Positions 35,210 to 44,706 of a DNA stretch of 64,000 nt are shown piece after piece; within the stretch, counting starts at the first letter, position 1, and each line of letters starts with the position of its first letter. The position numbers and the translations under genes are program-made. Below the pieces are notes generated by a model. The model did no database searches, had not been told where the DNA came from, and saw nothing but the letters and a program-made list of their open reading frames with translations. The stretch is from Gaoshiqia hydrogeniformans (GTDB lineage: Bacteria; Bacteroidota; Bacteroidia; Bacteroidales; Prolixibacteraceae): assembly GCF_049347105.1 (NCBI RefSeq), contig NZ_CP186334.1:930001-994000 (forward strand), read 5' to 3'.

Positions 35210-36334
35210 TTATTTAATTACCAAATTGTGCGTATAAGAACCTCCTGCATTCAGGGAGAACATAAAGTCGTATGTTTTATCGCTCCACCCGTCGGTTGCC
35301 GGGGTTTTCCATATCTGGTTGTCTGTCCATTGCTGTACGTTCACTCTTTCAACCATATAATAATACGCTTCGTTGCCGGTTGGTTTGCTGTCGTTACTGG
35401 CGGCCCGCCATTCGGTTTCTCCTTCAGAACTTTCCATCCTGAATTTGTAACGGTCGTCTGTATTATCGTTGCCGGTAAGACCGGTAATGGTATGGCTGGT
35501 CAGTTCCCAAACGCCATTCGCTTTATATGGTAATTCAATCTTCATCTGCGACCAGTTCAGGAACAGGCTGACTTTGGTAACTTCCTTGGTTGTAAACGAG
35601 CCGATGTTGAAGTCGAGATAATATTTATAGACCCCGGTTTTGGAAACGGAAGAAGTTCCTCCTACCACAATCTGTTCTCCCGACAAAGAGAATTCAAGCG
35701 GAGTTCCCGTCCTGGCGCTAACAAATTTGAAGGTTTCGCCTTGCGTCAGTTTCGTATATATTTCGAATTCGCCGTCAGCAAGTTTTTTCATAACAAGTGC
35801 TTTGGAGAGGTCGTCGCCGTTTTCTGTGGCTGTACCCGTGATGTACAAATTATCGGGGATGTCTGCCAAGCCGGACAAGCGGGTTAGCGAGAGCGTCCTT
35901 TCTTCTTCGGCTTTCACCGGGTTAACCCCTTTCGATGAAAAAACAGTCCACTTGAGTGTTCCTTGCTGAGCAGATTCGATACCCGCCATGGCGGCAATTT
36001 TATTCAGTTGTTTATGTGTCAGCGTCGCGTGATTGCTGCCGCCATTGTTATCGGCCGCTGTAATAAACAGCGGATCGGAGAAATCTCCGTCAGCATGATC
36101 AAAGGCGACTTCGTATAATACCATCCCGCCGTCTTCGGCGCGTGCCGGTTCCCATTCAAAATATAAGGTGGCCGAAGCCGAAGCCTGGAGTGTGATTGTC
36201 TTTCCGTTATCCGGTTCGTAAAGCGAACCGACTGCCGTTACCTCCAGGTCTCTTACTTCACCATCGTCGCTGCACGCGCTAAAAGCGAAGATAAAAGCAG
36301 ATACGACTAACAGTTTGATCCATATTTTTTTCAT
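35210..36334 (-). CDS. SusE/SusF-like surface glycan-binding lipoprotein (copy 1)
   Basis: A 374-aa lipoprotein (FAFSACSDDGE, a good match to the surface-export signal). The domain order is as in copy 2: SLYEPDNGKTITLQ, then THKQLNKIAAMAGIESAQQGTLKWTVFSSKGVNPVKAEEERTLSLTRL, then C-terminal beta modules ending in GGSYTHNLVIK. It lies 9 bp upstream of copy 2 and 21 bp downstream of susD. The blocks shared with copy 2 show a tandem duplication followed by divergence in the binding half. Confidence 0.87.
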   Translation of the reverse strand: MKKIWIKLLVVSAFIFAFSACSDDGEVRDLEVTAVGSLYEPDNGKTITLQASASATLYFEWEPARAEDGGMVLYEVAFDHADGDFSDPLFITAADNNGGSNHATLTHKQLNKIAAMAGIESAQQGTLKWTVFSSKGVNPVKAEEERTLSLTRLSGLADIPDNLYITGTATENGDDLSKALVMKKLADGEFEIYTKLTQGETFKFVSARTGTPLEFSLSGEQIVVGGTSSVSKTGVYKYYLDFNIGSFTTKEVTKVSLFLNWSQMKIELPYKANGVWELTSHTITGLTGNDNTDDRYKFRMESSEGETEWRAASNDSKPTGNEAYYYMVERVNVQQWTDNQIWKTPATDGWSDKTYDFMFSLNAGGSYTHNLVIK

Positions 36335-36355
36335 ACCTAGTTGTTTAATTTAGAT

Positions 36356-37975
36356 TTAATAGCCAGGGTTTTGAGTTAAATTTTTGTTGATATCCCGTTG
36401 TGATTGAGGAATGGCGAACAGATAATCCCGTTCACTGTTAAATTTCCTTTGGTCCAGTTGGATATACTGGGTATTGCCAGCCGCGAACTTCGCTCCGCGA
36501 GGATTTCCGTTCATAACCGATTCAATTGTTCCCCAGCGACGGATATCAAAAAGCCGGAGGCCTTCGATGGCCAATTCGCAACGGCGTTCGCGACGGATGA
36601 CGTCCCGGAGGCTTCCGGCAGGATAGTTCAGTGCATCGGCATCCGTAAAACCTGCCCGGACACGGAGCGCCCTGATGGTCGCATTCCAAACGTTTTCGTC
36701 CATTTGCCCCAGTTCATTTTTAGCCTCTGCATACATCAGCAGTACGTCGCCGTACCGCATCAGGATCAGATTCAGGCCTGCTGCAATACCAATCGGTGCG
36801 GTGGGGTCGAAATATTTCCTCAGGTAATAGCCTGTTCCGGTTGAATTTTGTCCCGGGCCCGCGTACTCGTCCAGGTTAGACGCGCCCGCTTCGCCCGAAG
36901 AACCAGGTTTAATATAGATGGTCGATTTTGTTCCGTCGCCTTTTGTCCACTGGTAGCCATGATAAACGATCGTGGCTTCAAAACGCGGATCCCTGTTTAC
37001 GTAGGGATTATCTTCGTTGTATCCTGAATTTGCGTCGCTAATACTTTTCCCGTTTTTCATGATATAGGCATCAACCAGTTCCTGTGTCGGGGCGAAAGCA
37101 TTGATTCGTCCGCCTACAGAAATAGGAATGGCATCGTAAAACTCACTCCATGTTCTTTCGATCAACACATAGCCAAGATCAAGGATCACTTCGTCGTTGT
37201 ATTCATTTTCGGGCATAAAAAGACCGGAATAGCTGGGGAAAAGACGGTACTGTCCGTATGCGCCATCCATGATATCTTCGCAGATGGAAGCCACATTGGT
37301 CCAGTCATTTTCATATAAATAGGTCCGTGCTATCAATGTCATAACCGCCCCTTTGGTGATCCGGCCGTTATCATAAGCGGCATATTCTCCTTTCGCCGGA
37401 AGGATGGTTGCCACTTCGTTAAGTTCTTTTCTGACGAAATCGATTACATCGGATTTTGGCGAACGCGCAATATTGTTGGCTTCCTCCAGGCTCAGGTTAC
37501 GGTCGAACAAGGGAACATTGCCATAGTGGCTTGCCAGCCGGAAGAACAGGAACGCGCGGATAAAACGGGCTTCAGCCTTCATCCGGGCCTTCAGCGTTTC
37601 GTTCATATTGGGGACAGCATCAACGTTCTCCAGAAACGTATGACAGGTTTTTATTCCTTCATAGCTGTTTTTCCACTCGTTTGCAAAGCGGCCAAGAGCG
37701 GCATCGGCCTGCCCCGAGGTGATAATCTTCTCATCGGTATTTCCCCGGCCTTCATACAAATTGTCGGACAGCCGTTCGTTCGCAAAGAAATAGTTGGCTC
37801 CAAACATCTGGCTATATGCCATATTTAAAACAGCGGAAGCTTTTTCGGTTGATGTCCAGTAGTTCAGATCGGTAAATTTATTCGTGGGCGCCAAATCCAG
37901 GTCGTTACACGAAGTAAAAAATGCCAGGAACATAGCCACAATTCCTACGCTGTATTTTCTTATCTTTTCTTTCAT
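36356..37975 (-). CDS. susD: SusD/RagB-family nutrient-uptake lipoprotein
   Basis: A 539-aa lipoprotein (AFFTSCNDLDL, Cys23). The SusD N-terminal TPR core includes KASAVLNMAYSQMFG and the RFIRAFLFFRLASHYGNVPLFD block. The C-terminal part has LILMRYGDVLLMYAEAKNEL, RALRVRAGFTDADALNYPAGSLRDVIRRERRCELAIEGLRLFDIRRWG, and the terminal FAIPQSQRDINKNLTQNPGY, all classic for the family. It forms the lid of the SusC transporter and binds glycan. It is 12 bp downstream of susC. Confidence 0.96.
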   Translation of the reverse strand: MKEKIRKYSVGIVAMFLAFFTSCNDLDLAPTNKFTDLNYWTSTEKASAVLNMAYSQMFGANYFFANERLSDNLYEGRGNTDEKIITSGQADAALGRFANEWKNSYEGIKTCHTFLENVDAVPNMNETLKARMKAEARFIRAFLFFRLASHYGNVPLFDRNLSLEEANNIARSPKSDVIDFVRKELNEVATILPAKGEYAAYDNGRITKGAVMTLIARTYLYENDWTNVASICEDIMDGAYGQYRLFPSYSGLFMPENEYNDEVILDLGYVLIERTWSEFYDAIPISVGGRINAFAPTQELVDAYIMKNGKSISDANSGYNEDNPYVNRDPRFEATIVYHGYQWTKGDGTKSTIYIKPGSSGEAGASNLDEYAGPGQNSTGTGYYLRKYFDPTAPIGIAAGLNLILMRYGDVLLMYAEAKNELGQMDENVWNATIRALRVRAGFTDADALNYPAGSLRDVIRRERRCELAIEGLRLFDIRRWGTIESVMNGNPRGAKFAAGNTQYIQLDQRKFNSERDYLFAIPQSQRDINKNLTQNPGY

Positions 37976-37987
37976 GGTGTACGTGTG

Positions 37988-40900
37988 TTAAAATTCCAAT
38001 TCCAATCCAAATCCATAATATTTCAATGTAGGATAGTTCCGGGCGCTGTTTGCGCCGACACCTGCTATTCCTCCCATGTTATTCCCGAATTCGGAAGATT
38101 CCGGGTCAATAAACGAGTTTTTGGAAAAAGTCAACAGGTTTTGTGCATTCAGGCTCGCGCGTAGCTTTTGAATTCCCATCCGCGATGTTAATCGTTTTGG
38201 CAGGGTATACCCCAACTGGATATTTTTTACGCGAAGGTAAGATCCGTCCAACAGGTAGATGTCGGAACCCGCTTTTCCCCAATTGTTTGACGATGAAGAA
38301 GAACTCGGGGCTACCAGGCGCGGCCATTTGGCATCGGGATTGGTGGGCGTCCAAAAGTCCAGCTGATGCTGATAAATGGCATAGGAATAGTTTGAATGGA
38401 ACGGCTCGATCAATTCACCGCGAATGTACATGTCGCGTTTTCCTACTCCCTGCAGCAAAATGCTAAAATCAAAGTTTTTGAATGAAACATCATAGGTAAA
38501 ACCAAAGGTATATCTTGGAAATGCGTTCCCCAATACCACACGGTCTTTATCATCAATAACTTCATCTTTGTTGATATCCTTATACTTCACATCCCCGGGT
38601 TGAACCGAAGCACCAACGGGAAGGGCGCTATTGGCAATTTCCTCGTAGCTTTGGAAATATCCGTCGGTTTTATACCCAAAATAAGAACCCAGTGCTTCGC
38701 CTTCGCGGATCAGCTTATACAACTGGTCATTCTGGTCAATCCGTTCTTTTCCACCGAAATCGGTGATCTCATTTTTTGAGTCAGCCATATTCAGGCTGAA
38801 CCGGTGGTCAAGATTTTTTGATTTCAGACGATACGTGATGGTTGTTTCCCATCCCCGGTTTCTCATTTTACCGGCGTTCTCTTTTGCGGCATTACTTCCA
38901 AACACGGTAGATACCTCGGGCGAAAGCAGAATATCCGTTGTTTCCTTGTTGAAATAATCCAATGATACATACAACCTGCTTTTGAGAAATGAAGCGTCCG
39001 CTCCAATATTCAGGTTTGCCGATTTTTCCCAGGTTAAAAAAGGATTACCATAAGTATATCCGGTTCCCGGTACCGACTCGTTGTTGAACACATAGGTATT
39101 CTGATACATTTGGTAAACCGTCTGGTAAGAGTAGTTATCCACATTCTGGTTCCCCAACACGCCATATGAAGCACGTAGTTTCAAATCGCCGATATTGGAA
39201 TTGTAGCGTTCCATAAAACTTTCAGATGAAAGTCTCCAGGCTGCTGAAACTGATGGGAAAAATCCCCAGCGCTGATCTTTGGCAAACTTGGATGAGCCAT
39301 CATACCGAAAAGTAACGTCAGCATAATATTTGTCCATATAGCTGTATCCTGCGCGTCCGAATACCGAGGTGATACTGGTTTGATCGGTATCTCCGTTGCT
39401 GTTTTTGTTGTCTTTGTTTTGTACAGCATCGTCTGTCGTAGGAAGACCCAGGTCTTCGTCGGTGTATTCCCAGGCAATGCGGCTTGCTTTGAAGGTGTAT
39501 GATTCGTTGGAAACGCCCAACAATCCATTCACCTGATGAACTGAATTGAAGGTACGGTCAAAGTCAAGCATAAATTGCGTGCTCAGGGTATATCTTTTAC
39601 TGTTGTAATCTTCCGTAAGTGTATTGGAATGAATATATGAAACCGGGGTTTCAAGGTCGGCAGATGAGTACAGCGGCACTTTCTTATCCCTGCGGAAGCG
39701 ATGGTGCTGTGTCAGATCAAGTCCCACCAGTCCTTTAGCCTTCAAACCTTCCATGAGACTGAAATCGAGGCCTAAACTGCCGATAAAGTTATCTTCATCC
39801 TTTTTTTCATAGCCTCCGTCTTTCAGGCGGGCCATGGTATTATCGTCACCAATCACATCGTTGATCAGCCATTTGCCGTCTTGCTGGAACTTGTAATAAT
39901 AATAAGGAGGAATGCGGGATGAATTGATAATGGTGTTTCCGGTTCCACCGGCAATTGTATTTTCATCTCTCTTGGTATACGCCATGAGCGAAGTGAGCTT
40001 AAACCTGCCGTATTCGGTGGTGTGGTTGGAACGGAAGTTATACCGTTTCATTCCAAAATCACCGACAAAATTACTTTCCTGATCGAAATAACCGGCTGAT
40101 ATCATGTATGTACTGTTCTCATTACCCCCTGAAACACTCATGTTGTAATTTTGCTGAAGCCCTTTTTGCATGATTTCATTCAGGTACCAGAATTCTTCAC
40201 TGCGGTGTTCATATAAATCGCGGATTTGCTGCGGGGTAAAAATGGGAGCGTTCCCGACATTGATGTTCGCCTGGTCGCGGAGCATGGCATTTTCCCATCC
40301 TTTCACCGGTTGAAACAAAATATCCGGGTCCTGATAACCAACCATGCTGCTAAACTTGACCAACGGTTTTCCTGTTTTGCCGCCTTTTTTGGTCGTGACG
40401 AGAATTACGCCGTTAGCGGAACGGGATCCGTAGATAGCTGCGCTGCCGGCATCTTTGAGCACCGAAATATTTTCGATATCATTCGGGTTCAGGTTGTTTA
40501 AAGTTCCTGTACCTGAAATCAGTCCGTCGATAACAATCAGCGGGTCATTGTTGCTCATCGTACTGACTCCGCGGATATTGATATTCATGCTGTTATCGTT
40601 CGGGTTCATGCTCTTTTGCTGAATGATCAGGTTGGCAGAAGCTCCCTGAAGCGCCTGCGTGGCATTTGCCACCGGACGGTTTTCAATCAGGTTGGCATTC
40701 ACCTGGTCTACCGCCCCGATCAGGTTTTTCTTTTGCCGCGTACCGTAACCGATCACCACCACTTCTTCAACGCCAATCACATCTTCTTTCAGGCTTACAT
40801 TGATCGTCGATTTTCCGCCAACAGGAACTTCCATCGAGGCCATCCCGATAAATGAAAACTGCAGGGTCGCATCAGCCGGCACATCATTCAGGGCATAATT

Positions 40901-41401
40901 TCCATCCAGGTCGGTAATTGTTCCGGTTGACGTTCCTTTGATCATGACTGTGACCCCCGGAATCGGTTCAGCCGACTCATTGGTTACCTGTCCTTTCACT
41001 TGCTTTGATTGTGAACCCGGCAAGCCAAATTCGCCTTCAGCCTTACTGAACAAAGCAACTTGCCTGCCCACAATTTTATAGGCAATATTGGTTTCTTCGA
41101 ATAATTCATCCAGAATATCCTGAATATTGGTGTTCCGCGTATCGATCGACACTTTCCCGGAAGTATTGATGTTTCCGGAATAAAAAAAACGAAATTCGCT
41201 TTGATCCTCAATCCGCTTCAAAACCTCATCAATGCTCACATTTTTCATCGACAATGAGAGTTTTGTCGACTGAGAATAGGTTTCGGTTGCAAAAACCGAA
41301 AAAACAGTCAGACAAAGAATAAACATGCTAAGCTTCATAACCATAAGAAGTTTTAAGAAGAAATATCCCCAGGGAGTTTCCTTCAATCTCTTTTTTTTCA
41401 T
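37988..41401 (-). CDS. susC: SusC/RagA TonB-dependent transporter with STN signalling domain
   Basis: A 1137-aa outer-membrane importer. A signal segment (residues 18-44) is followed by an STN domain (about 50-118, VSIDEVLKRIEDQSEF and NTNIQDILDELFEETNIAY), a carboxypeptidase-regulatory-like domain (135-208), a plug starting EEVVVIGYGTRQKKNLIGAV, and a 22-strand-type barrel. The STN domain is the module that contacts the periplasmic part of FecR, so this protein should sense its own substrate and signal through FecR to the ECF sigma factor. It is transcribed with susD and the downstream hydrolases. Confidence 0.96.
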   Translation of the reverse strand: MKKKRLKETPWGYFFLKLLMVMKLSMFILCLTVFSVFATETYSQSTKLSLSMKNVSIDEVLKRIEDQSEFRFFYSGNINTSGKVSIDTRNTNIQDILDELFEETNIAYKIVGRQVALFSKAEGEFGLPGSQSKQVKGQVTNESAEPIPGVTVMIKGTSTGTITDLDGNYALNDVPADATLQFSFIGMASMEVPVGGKSTINVSLKEDVIGVEEVVVIGYGTRQKKNLIGAVDQVNANLIENRPVANATQALQGASANLIIQQKSMNPNDNSMNINIRGVSTMSNNDPLIVIDGLISGTGTLNNLNPNDIENISVLKDAGSAAIYGSRSANGVILVTTKKGGKTGKPLVKFSSMVGYQDPDILFQPVKGWENAMLRDQANINVGNAPIFTPQQIRDLYEHRSEEFWYLNEIMQKGLQQNYNMSVSGGNENSTYMISAGYFDQESNFVGDFGMKRYNFRSNHTTEYGRFKLTSLMAYTKRDENTIAGGTGNTIINSSRIPPYYYYKFQQDGKWLINDVIGDDNTMARLKDGGYEKKDEDNFIGSLGLDFSLMEGLKAKGLVGLDLTQHHRFRRDKKVPLYSSADLETPVSYIHSNTLTEDYNSKRYTLSTQFMLDFDRTFNSVHQVNGLLGVSNESYTFKASRIAWEYTDEDLGLPTTDDAVQNKDNKNSNGDTDQTSITSVFGRAGYSYMDKYYADVTFRYDGSSKFAKDQRWGFFPSVSAAWRLSSESFMERYNSNIGDLKLRASYGVLGNQNVDNYSYQTVYQMYQNTYVFNNESVPGTGYTYGNPFLTWEKSANLNIGADASFLKSRLYVSLDYFNKETTDILLSPEVSTVFGSNAAKENAGKMRNRGWETTITYRLKSKNLDHRFSLNMADSKNEITDFGGKERIDQNDQLYKLIREGEALGSYFGYKTDGYFQSYEEIANSALPVGASVQPGDVKYKDINKDEVIDDKDRVVLGNAFPRYTFGFTYDVSFKNFDFSILLQGVGKRDMYIRGELIEPFHSNYSYAIYQHQLDFWTPTNPDAKWPRLVAPSSSSSSNNWGKAGSDIYLLDGSYLRVKNIQLGYTLPKRLTSRMGIQKLRASLNAQNLLTFSKNSFIDPESSEFGNNMGGIAGVGANSARNYPTLKYYGFGLELEF

Positions 41402-41451
41402 AAGTTTGAAATGTTAAAAGATGAATAATTTGTAAAAATTATTTTTCAACG

Positions 41452-41480
41452 AAGCGGGGAAGTTCGCGGCTTTCCCGCTT
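41452..41480 (-). other. Hairpin between fecR and susC
   Basis: AAGCGGG (41452-41458) pairs with CCCGCTT (41474-41480) around a 15-nt loop in the 126-bp fecR-susC spacer. On the minus strand it is followed by CGTTGAAAAATAATTTTTAC, not a clean U-run, so it could be a weak terminator/attenuator or a leader structure of the susC transcript. Confidence 0.45.
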
Positions 41481-41527
41481 TCTGTTTTATACCACGGCAA
41501 TTATAGCCGTTTAACCGATGGATGCTG

Positions 41528-42520
41528 TTACATAGGCAAATCCGATTTAGTTGTTGTTTGTGTAATCACTAATTTCCGTTTTTCTTTATTGTACTGATAC
41601 TTAACCGGCAAGGTAAGCTCCATCAGTTCCATGATTTCGCGGATGGATTCAAATTCAATATTTGCAGTCACAGGGATATCCATCAAGGCGCTGCCGGTTA
41701 CTTCGATGTCGATATTATACCAGCGTCCCAGCCGGTTAACAACGGCGCCCAATGGCTCGCTTCTAAACACCAGGCGATTATGCACCCATGATGAAACCAA
41801 AGCGGGATCGACCTTTCCGAGGGTCACCGAATGGTTTAGGGTATCGATCACTGCCTGCTGCCCCGGTTCCAAAACCTCTTGCTGTTTTGATTTTGTTTCG
41901 AGCCTGACTTTTCCGCGTTCCAGCGTCACCAGCGGAACTTCGCCGTCGTAGGCCATCACGTTAAAAGCGGTTCCCAGCACATCTACCGTAAACAGGGCTG
42001 TTTCCACTTTAAACGGACGGTCGGCCTTTTTCACATCAAAGTAAGCTTCGCCGGTCAGGCTCACCAGCCGGGAATCGCCGTTAAACGCTTTCGGAAACCG
42101 AAGCGACGACCCCGAATTAAGCCAAACCAGCGAGCCGTCAGGCAACTCAAAACTTGTTTTTGAAGCCAGCGGCGTTGTAATGGTTTGAAAAAAATCTTCC
42201 GGCTGATCGTTTTTCTGCAAGCTAACGACATAGGCAATAGCTAAGGGAAGCAATAAAATGGCCGCAACCCGTGTCAGGTAGTTCAGCAGTTTACGTGTTT
42301 TTACAGGCGCCTGGTCGCGTTTGTTGATCTCGTAATGAATTTTATAGAGGGTATCCGCCAGCTCAGGAACCCTTGTCCCGGACGAAGTTTCATCCCAGTG
42401 TTCCTTCATTTGTCGTTCCAGTTCCGGCTGTCCGGAGGGCTCAGAAAATAATTCAACAACCGAATCGAATTCCTTTTCCGAACAATTATTCTCCAGGTAT
42501 TTTTTAAAAAAATCTTTCAT
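41528..42520 (-). CDS. FecR-family anti-sigma factor
   Basis: A 330-aa single-pass inner-membrane regulator. The cytoplasmic N-terminus (residues 1-82) should bind the sigma factor, and the membrane segment is VAAILLLPLAIAYVVSL (about 88-104). The periplasmic FecR domain (FELPDGSLVWLNSGSSLRFP, LTGEAYFDVKKADRPFKVET, VLGTAFNVMAYDGE) is followed by a C-terminal DUF4974 (about 250-325). It transmits the SusC STN signal to the ECF sigma factor at 42691. Unlike the usual sigma-fecR operon, the sigma gene is divergent here. Confidence 0.93.
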   Translation of the reverse strand: MKDFFKKYLENNCSEKEFDSVVELFSEPSGQPELERQMKEHWDETSSGTRVPELADTLYKIHYEINKRDQAPVKTRKLLNYLTRVAAILLLPLAIAYVVSLQKNDQPEDFFQTITTPLASKTSFELPDGSLVWLNSGSSLRFPKAFNGDSRLVSLTGEAYFDVKKADRPFKVETALFTVDVLGTAFNVMAYDGEVPLVTLERGKVRLETKSKQQEVLEPGQQAVIDTLNHSVTLGKVDPALVSSWVHNRLVFRSEPLGAVVNRLGRWYNIDIEVTGSALMDIPVTANIEFESIREIMELMELTLPVKYQYNKEKRKLVITQTTTKSDLPM

Positions 42521-42588
42521 GGTTCATGCTTTCAAAATGGTAAACGTTTAAAGGAAGAGAAACCCCTGCTCCGAATTTTATTTTTTTT

Positions 42589-42596
42589 CAAAAATA
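42589..42596 (-). promoter_or_regulatory. Candidate -7 promoter box for fecR
   Basis: Read on the minus strand, TATTTTTG matches TAnnTTTG and lies 68 bp before the fecR start in the 170-bp divergent fecR/sigma spacer. No TTTG stands at the ideal -33 position. Confidence 0.4.
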
Positions 42597-42690
42597 ACGA
42601 GTTCCCGTGTTTTTCATGTTGTTACTCAGCCGACTGCTAAGGAAATGAAACATTTTAGTAAATTTATCCCCTGATACATCAAGCAAAACA

Positions 42691-43260
42691 ATGGACGGAA
42701 ACAAACTGGCAAAGCAGCTCAAATTGGGCGGCAAACAGGCGATAAACGACCTTTACGGCGCCTACAGCAGCCGGCTTTATCGTTTTGCCTTTGGCTACCT
42801 GAAATCGGAAGAAGACGCGCGGGATGTGATCCAGGAGGTATTTATCCGGCTGTGGAACAAGCGGAACGAGCTGAAAGACGATACGAACATGGAAGCTTTT
42901 CTTTTCACACTGGCAAAAAACACGGTCATCTCTCTTTTCCGAAAGAAAATTTCGGAGAAAGACTACCTGGAACAACTCCGGTACCTGGTGGTAAAAAACA
43001 GTTCCGACACCGAGAATCAGGTCAATTATAAGTTGTTATCCGAAAAAGTGACACAGCTCATTTCGCGATTACCCGAACAACGAAGGCGTATTTTTCTTCT
43101 AAGCAAAGAAAAAGGTTACCCGAACAAGTCGATTGCCGAAGAACTTCACATTTCGGTGAAGACCGTTGAAGACCACCTGAGCAAAGCCCGGAAATTTTTA
43201 AAGAATAATTTAGACGAATATGGGTTTCTGGCGATTCTGTTTTATGAGATGTTTATTTAG
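42691..43260 (+). CDS. ECF RNA polymerase sigma factor (Bacteroidota PUL type)
   Basis: A 189-aa sigma-70-family factor. Region 2 is RLYRFAFGYLKSEEDARDVIQEVFIRLWNKR (about 30-60), and region 4 is LISRLPEQRRRIFLLSKEKGYPNKSIAEELHISVKTVEDHLSKARKFL (about 125-175) with a clear helix-turn-helix. It is paired with the divergent FecR and should activate the susC operon when the transporter signals. It could share a transcript with the cation transporter gene 34 bp downstream. Confidence 0.93.
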   Translation: MDGNKLAKQLKLGGKQAINDLYGAYSSRLYRFAFGYLKSEEDARDVIQEVFIRLWNKRNELKDDTNMEAFLFTLAKNTVISLFRKKISEKDYLEQLRYLVVKNSSDTENQVNYKLLSEKVTQLISRLPEQRRRIFLLSKEKGYPNKSIAEELHISVKTVEDHLSKARKFLKNNLDEYGFLAILFYEMFI

Positions 43261-43294
43261 CGATTTTGTTAATTTCAACCTGAAAAACGTTATC

Positions 43295-44170
43295 ATGAAA
43301 CCAAATTATCAGAGCTATATCGTCCGGGAAGGCTGGATCTCCATTGTAGCCAATACCTTGTTGTTCGCGTTAAAATACTGGGCCGGAATTGTTTCGGGCT
43401 CCATTGCATTAATGGCCGATGCCTGGCACACCTTAACCGACTCGGTGTCGTCAGTTATTGTGCTAATTGGCGGGAAGATCTCCGGGAAACCGGCAGACAG
43501 CGAACACCCTTTCGGACATGGGAGGGCCGAGCACATCGCCGCGATCATTATTGGCGTTTTACTGGCGCTGGTGGCTTTCGATTTTGTCCTGAATGCCTAT
43601 AAAAAACTCCTCAGCCAGGAACCGGGTAACTTTGGCACTGTGGCCATTATCGTCACCATCGTTTCTATTCTGTCCAAAGAGGCGCTGGCCCAATATGCCT
43701 TTTGGGCGTACCGCAAAACCAGTTCGTCGGTTTTAAAAGCCGATGCCTGGCATCACCGCACCGATTCGCTGTCGTCTGTCATCATCCTTGCCGGTATTTT
43801 CGTCGGAAGATACCTCTGGTGGATCGACGCGGCGCTGGCATTTATTGTTGCACTCATGATTGCCTGGGCCAGTTATGATATTCTTTCAAAAGAAATCAAG
43901 GCATTGCTGGGTGAAGAAGTTGATCCGGAGCTGGTTAAGGCCATCAAGGAAGAAGTTAGCCTGGTAACCGGCACCGAGGTCTATATTCATCACTTTCACT
44001 TACACGTATACGGCAGCCACAGCGAATTAAGCTGTCACATCAAACTTCCGGCAAAAATGCCGCTGGACGAGGCCCACGAAATATGCACCCGGATTGAACA
44101 AGCCATCAACGAACGGTTCCACTTCGTCACCACCATTCACCCCGAACCCTTGATCAGGCAAGCGAACTAA
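43295..44170 (+). CDS. Cation diffusion facilitator (CDF) transporter
   Basis: A 291-aa inner-membrane metal/proton antiporter. The ATG at 43295 (MKPNYQSYIVREG) was chosen; the 25-codon longer frame runs back into the sigma gene. Six TM segments are visible. The metal-site motifs HxxxD-type ADAWHTLTDS (TM2) and ADAWHHRTDS (TM5) are intact, HPFGHGRAEHIAA follows TM2, and the C-terminal cytoplasmic domain (YIHHFHLHVYGSHSELSCHIKLP) is the dimerisation fold. The substrate (Zn, Fe or Mn) is not determined by the sequence alone. Confidence 0.92.
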   Translation: MKPNYQSYIVREGWISIVANTLLFALKYWAGIVSGSIALMADAWHTLTDSVSSVIVLIGGKISGKPADSEHPFGHGRAEHIAAIIIGVLLALVAFDFVLNAYKKLLSQEPGNFGTVAIIVTIVSILSKEALAQYAFWAYRKTSSSVLKADAWHHRTDSLSSVIILAGIFVGRYLWWIDAALAFIVALMIAWASYDILSKEIKALLGEEVDPELVKAIKEEVSLVTGTEVYIHHFHLHVYGSHSELSCHIKLPAKMPLDEAHEICTRIEQAINERFHFVTTIHPEPLIRQAN

Positions 44171-44247
44171 CTATTTCGAATAAAGTATGCCCCTGCCGGC
44201 AAATTACCCGTGAATATGATTATTTTAGCAAACCGGAAAATGAAAAA

Positions 44248-44706
44248 ATGAAACAACTTAAAATTCTTTTTATACTGATTGTTGCGGTGGCAGCCTGCAA
44301 GGAAATTTTTGAACCGCCGCCACAATCCCTGCTCGAAGTCCGGGTCGAGTATTCCGAATCAACAACAACCGGCTCACCAAAAATCTCGGCTTACGGGCTT
44401 GATCAGGACAGCATCTGGATTTACCAGGAACAAACCAAACAAATCTGGTTGCCTCTCAGCAAAACAGGAAGTTCTTCGTTTGTGATTTTGCTTGACTCGA
44501 TCCCGGATACCCTGACCGTCATCCACGATACCGAACTTCAGTACGGATCGATGGTTACCGGCTTTTATTATGAATACCGGATAAAAGAAATTGAACACAG
44601 CTGGAACCGGATCGATTCGATGATTCTGAAAGACAGCGTTGTAAATAACTTTTGGCATGAAAATATTCGTCTATATATTAACACTCTTCCTACTGACACT
44701 GAATAG
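44248..44706 (+). CDS. DUF6452-family lipoprotein
   Basis: A 152-aa lipoprotein (LIVAVAACKE, Cys17) with a beta-rich body. It matches the Bacteroidota family DUF6452 in size, in the N-terminal pattern and above all in being followed by a DUF6048 gene. Its last 50 bp overlap the start of that gene in another frame, an unusually long coding overlap. The function is unknown, but the fixed pairing suggests a joint envelope role. Confidence 0.75.
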   Translation: MKQLKILFILIVAVAACKEIFEPPPQSLLEVRVEYSESTTTGSPKISAYGLDQDSIWIYQEQTKQIWLPLSKTGSSSFVILLDSIPDTLTVIHDTELQYGSMVTGFYYEYRIKEIEHSWNRIDSMILKDSVVNNFWHENIRLYINTLPTDTE

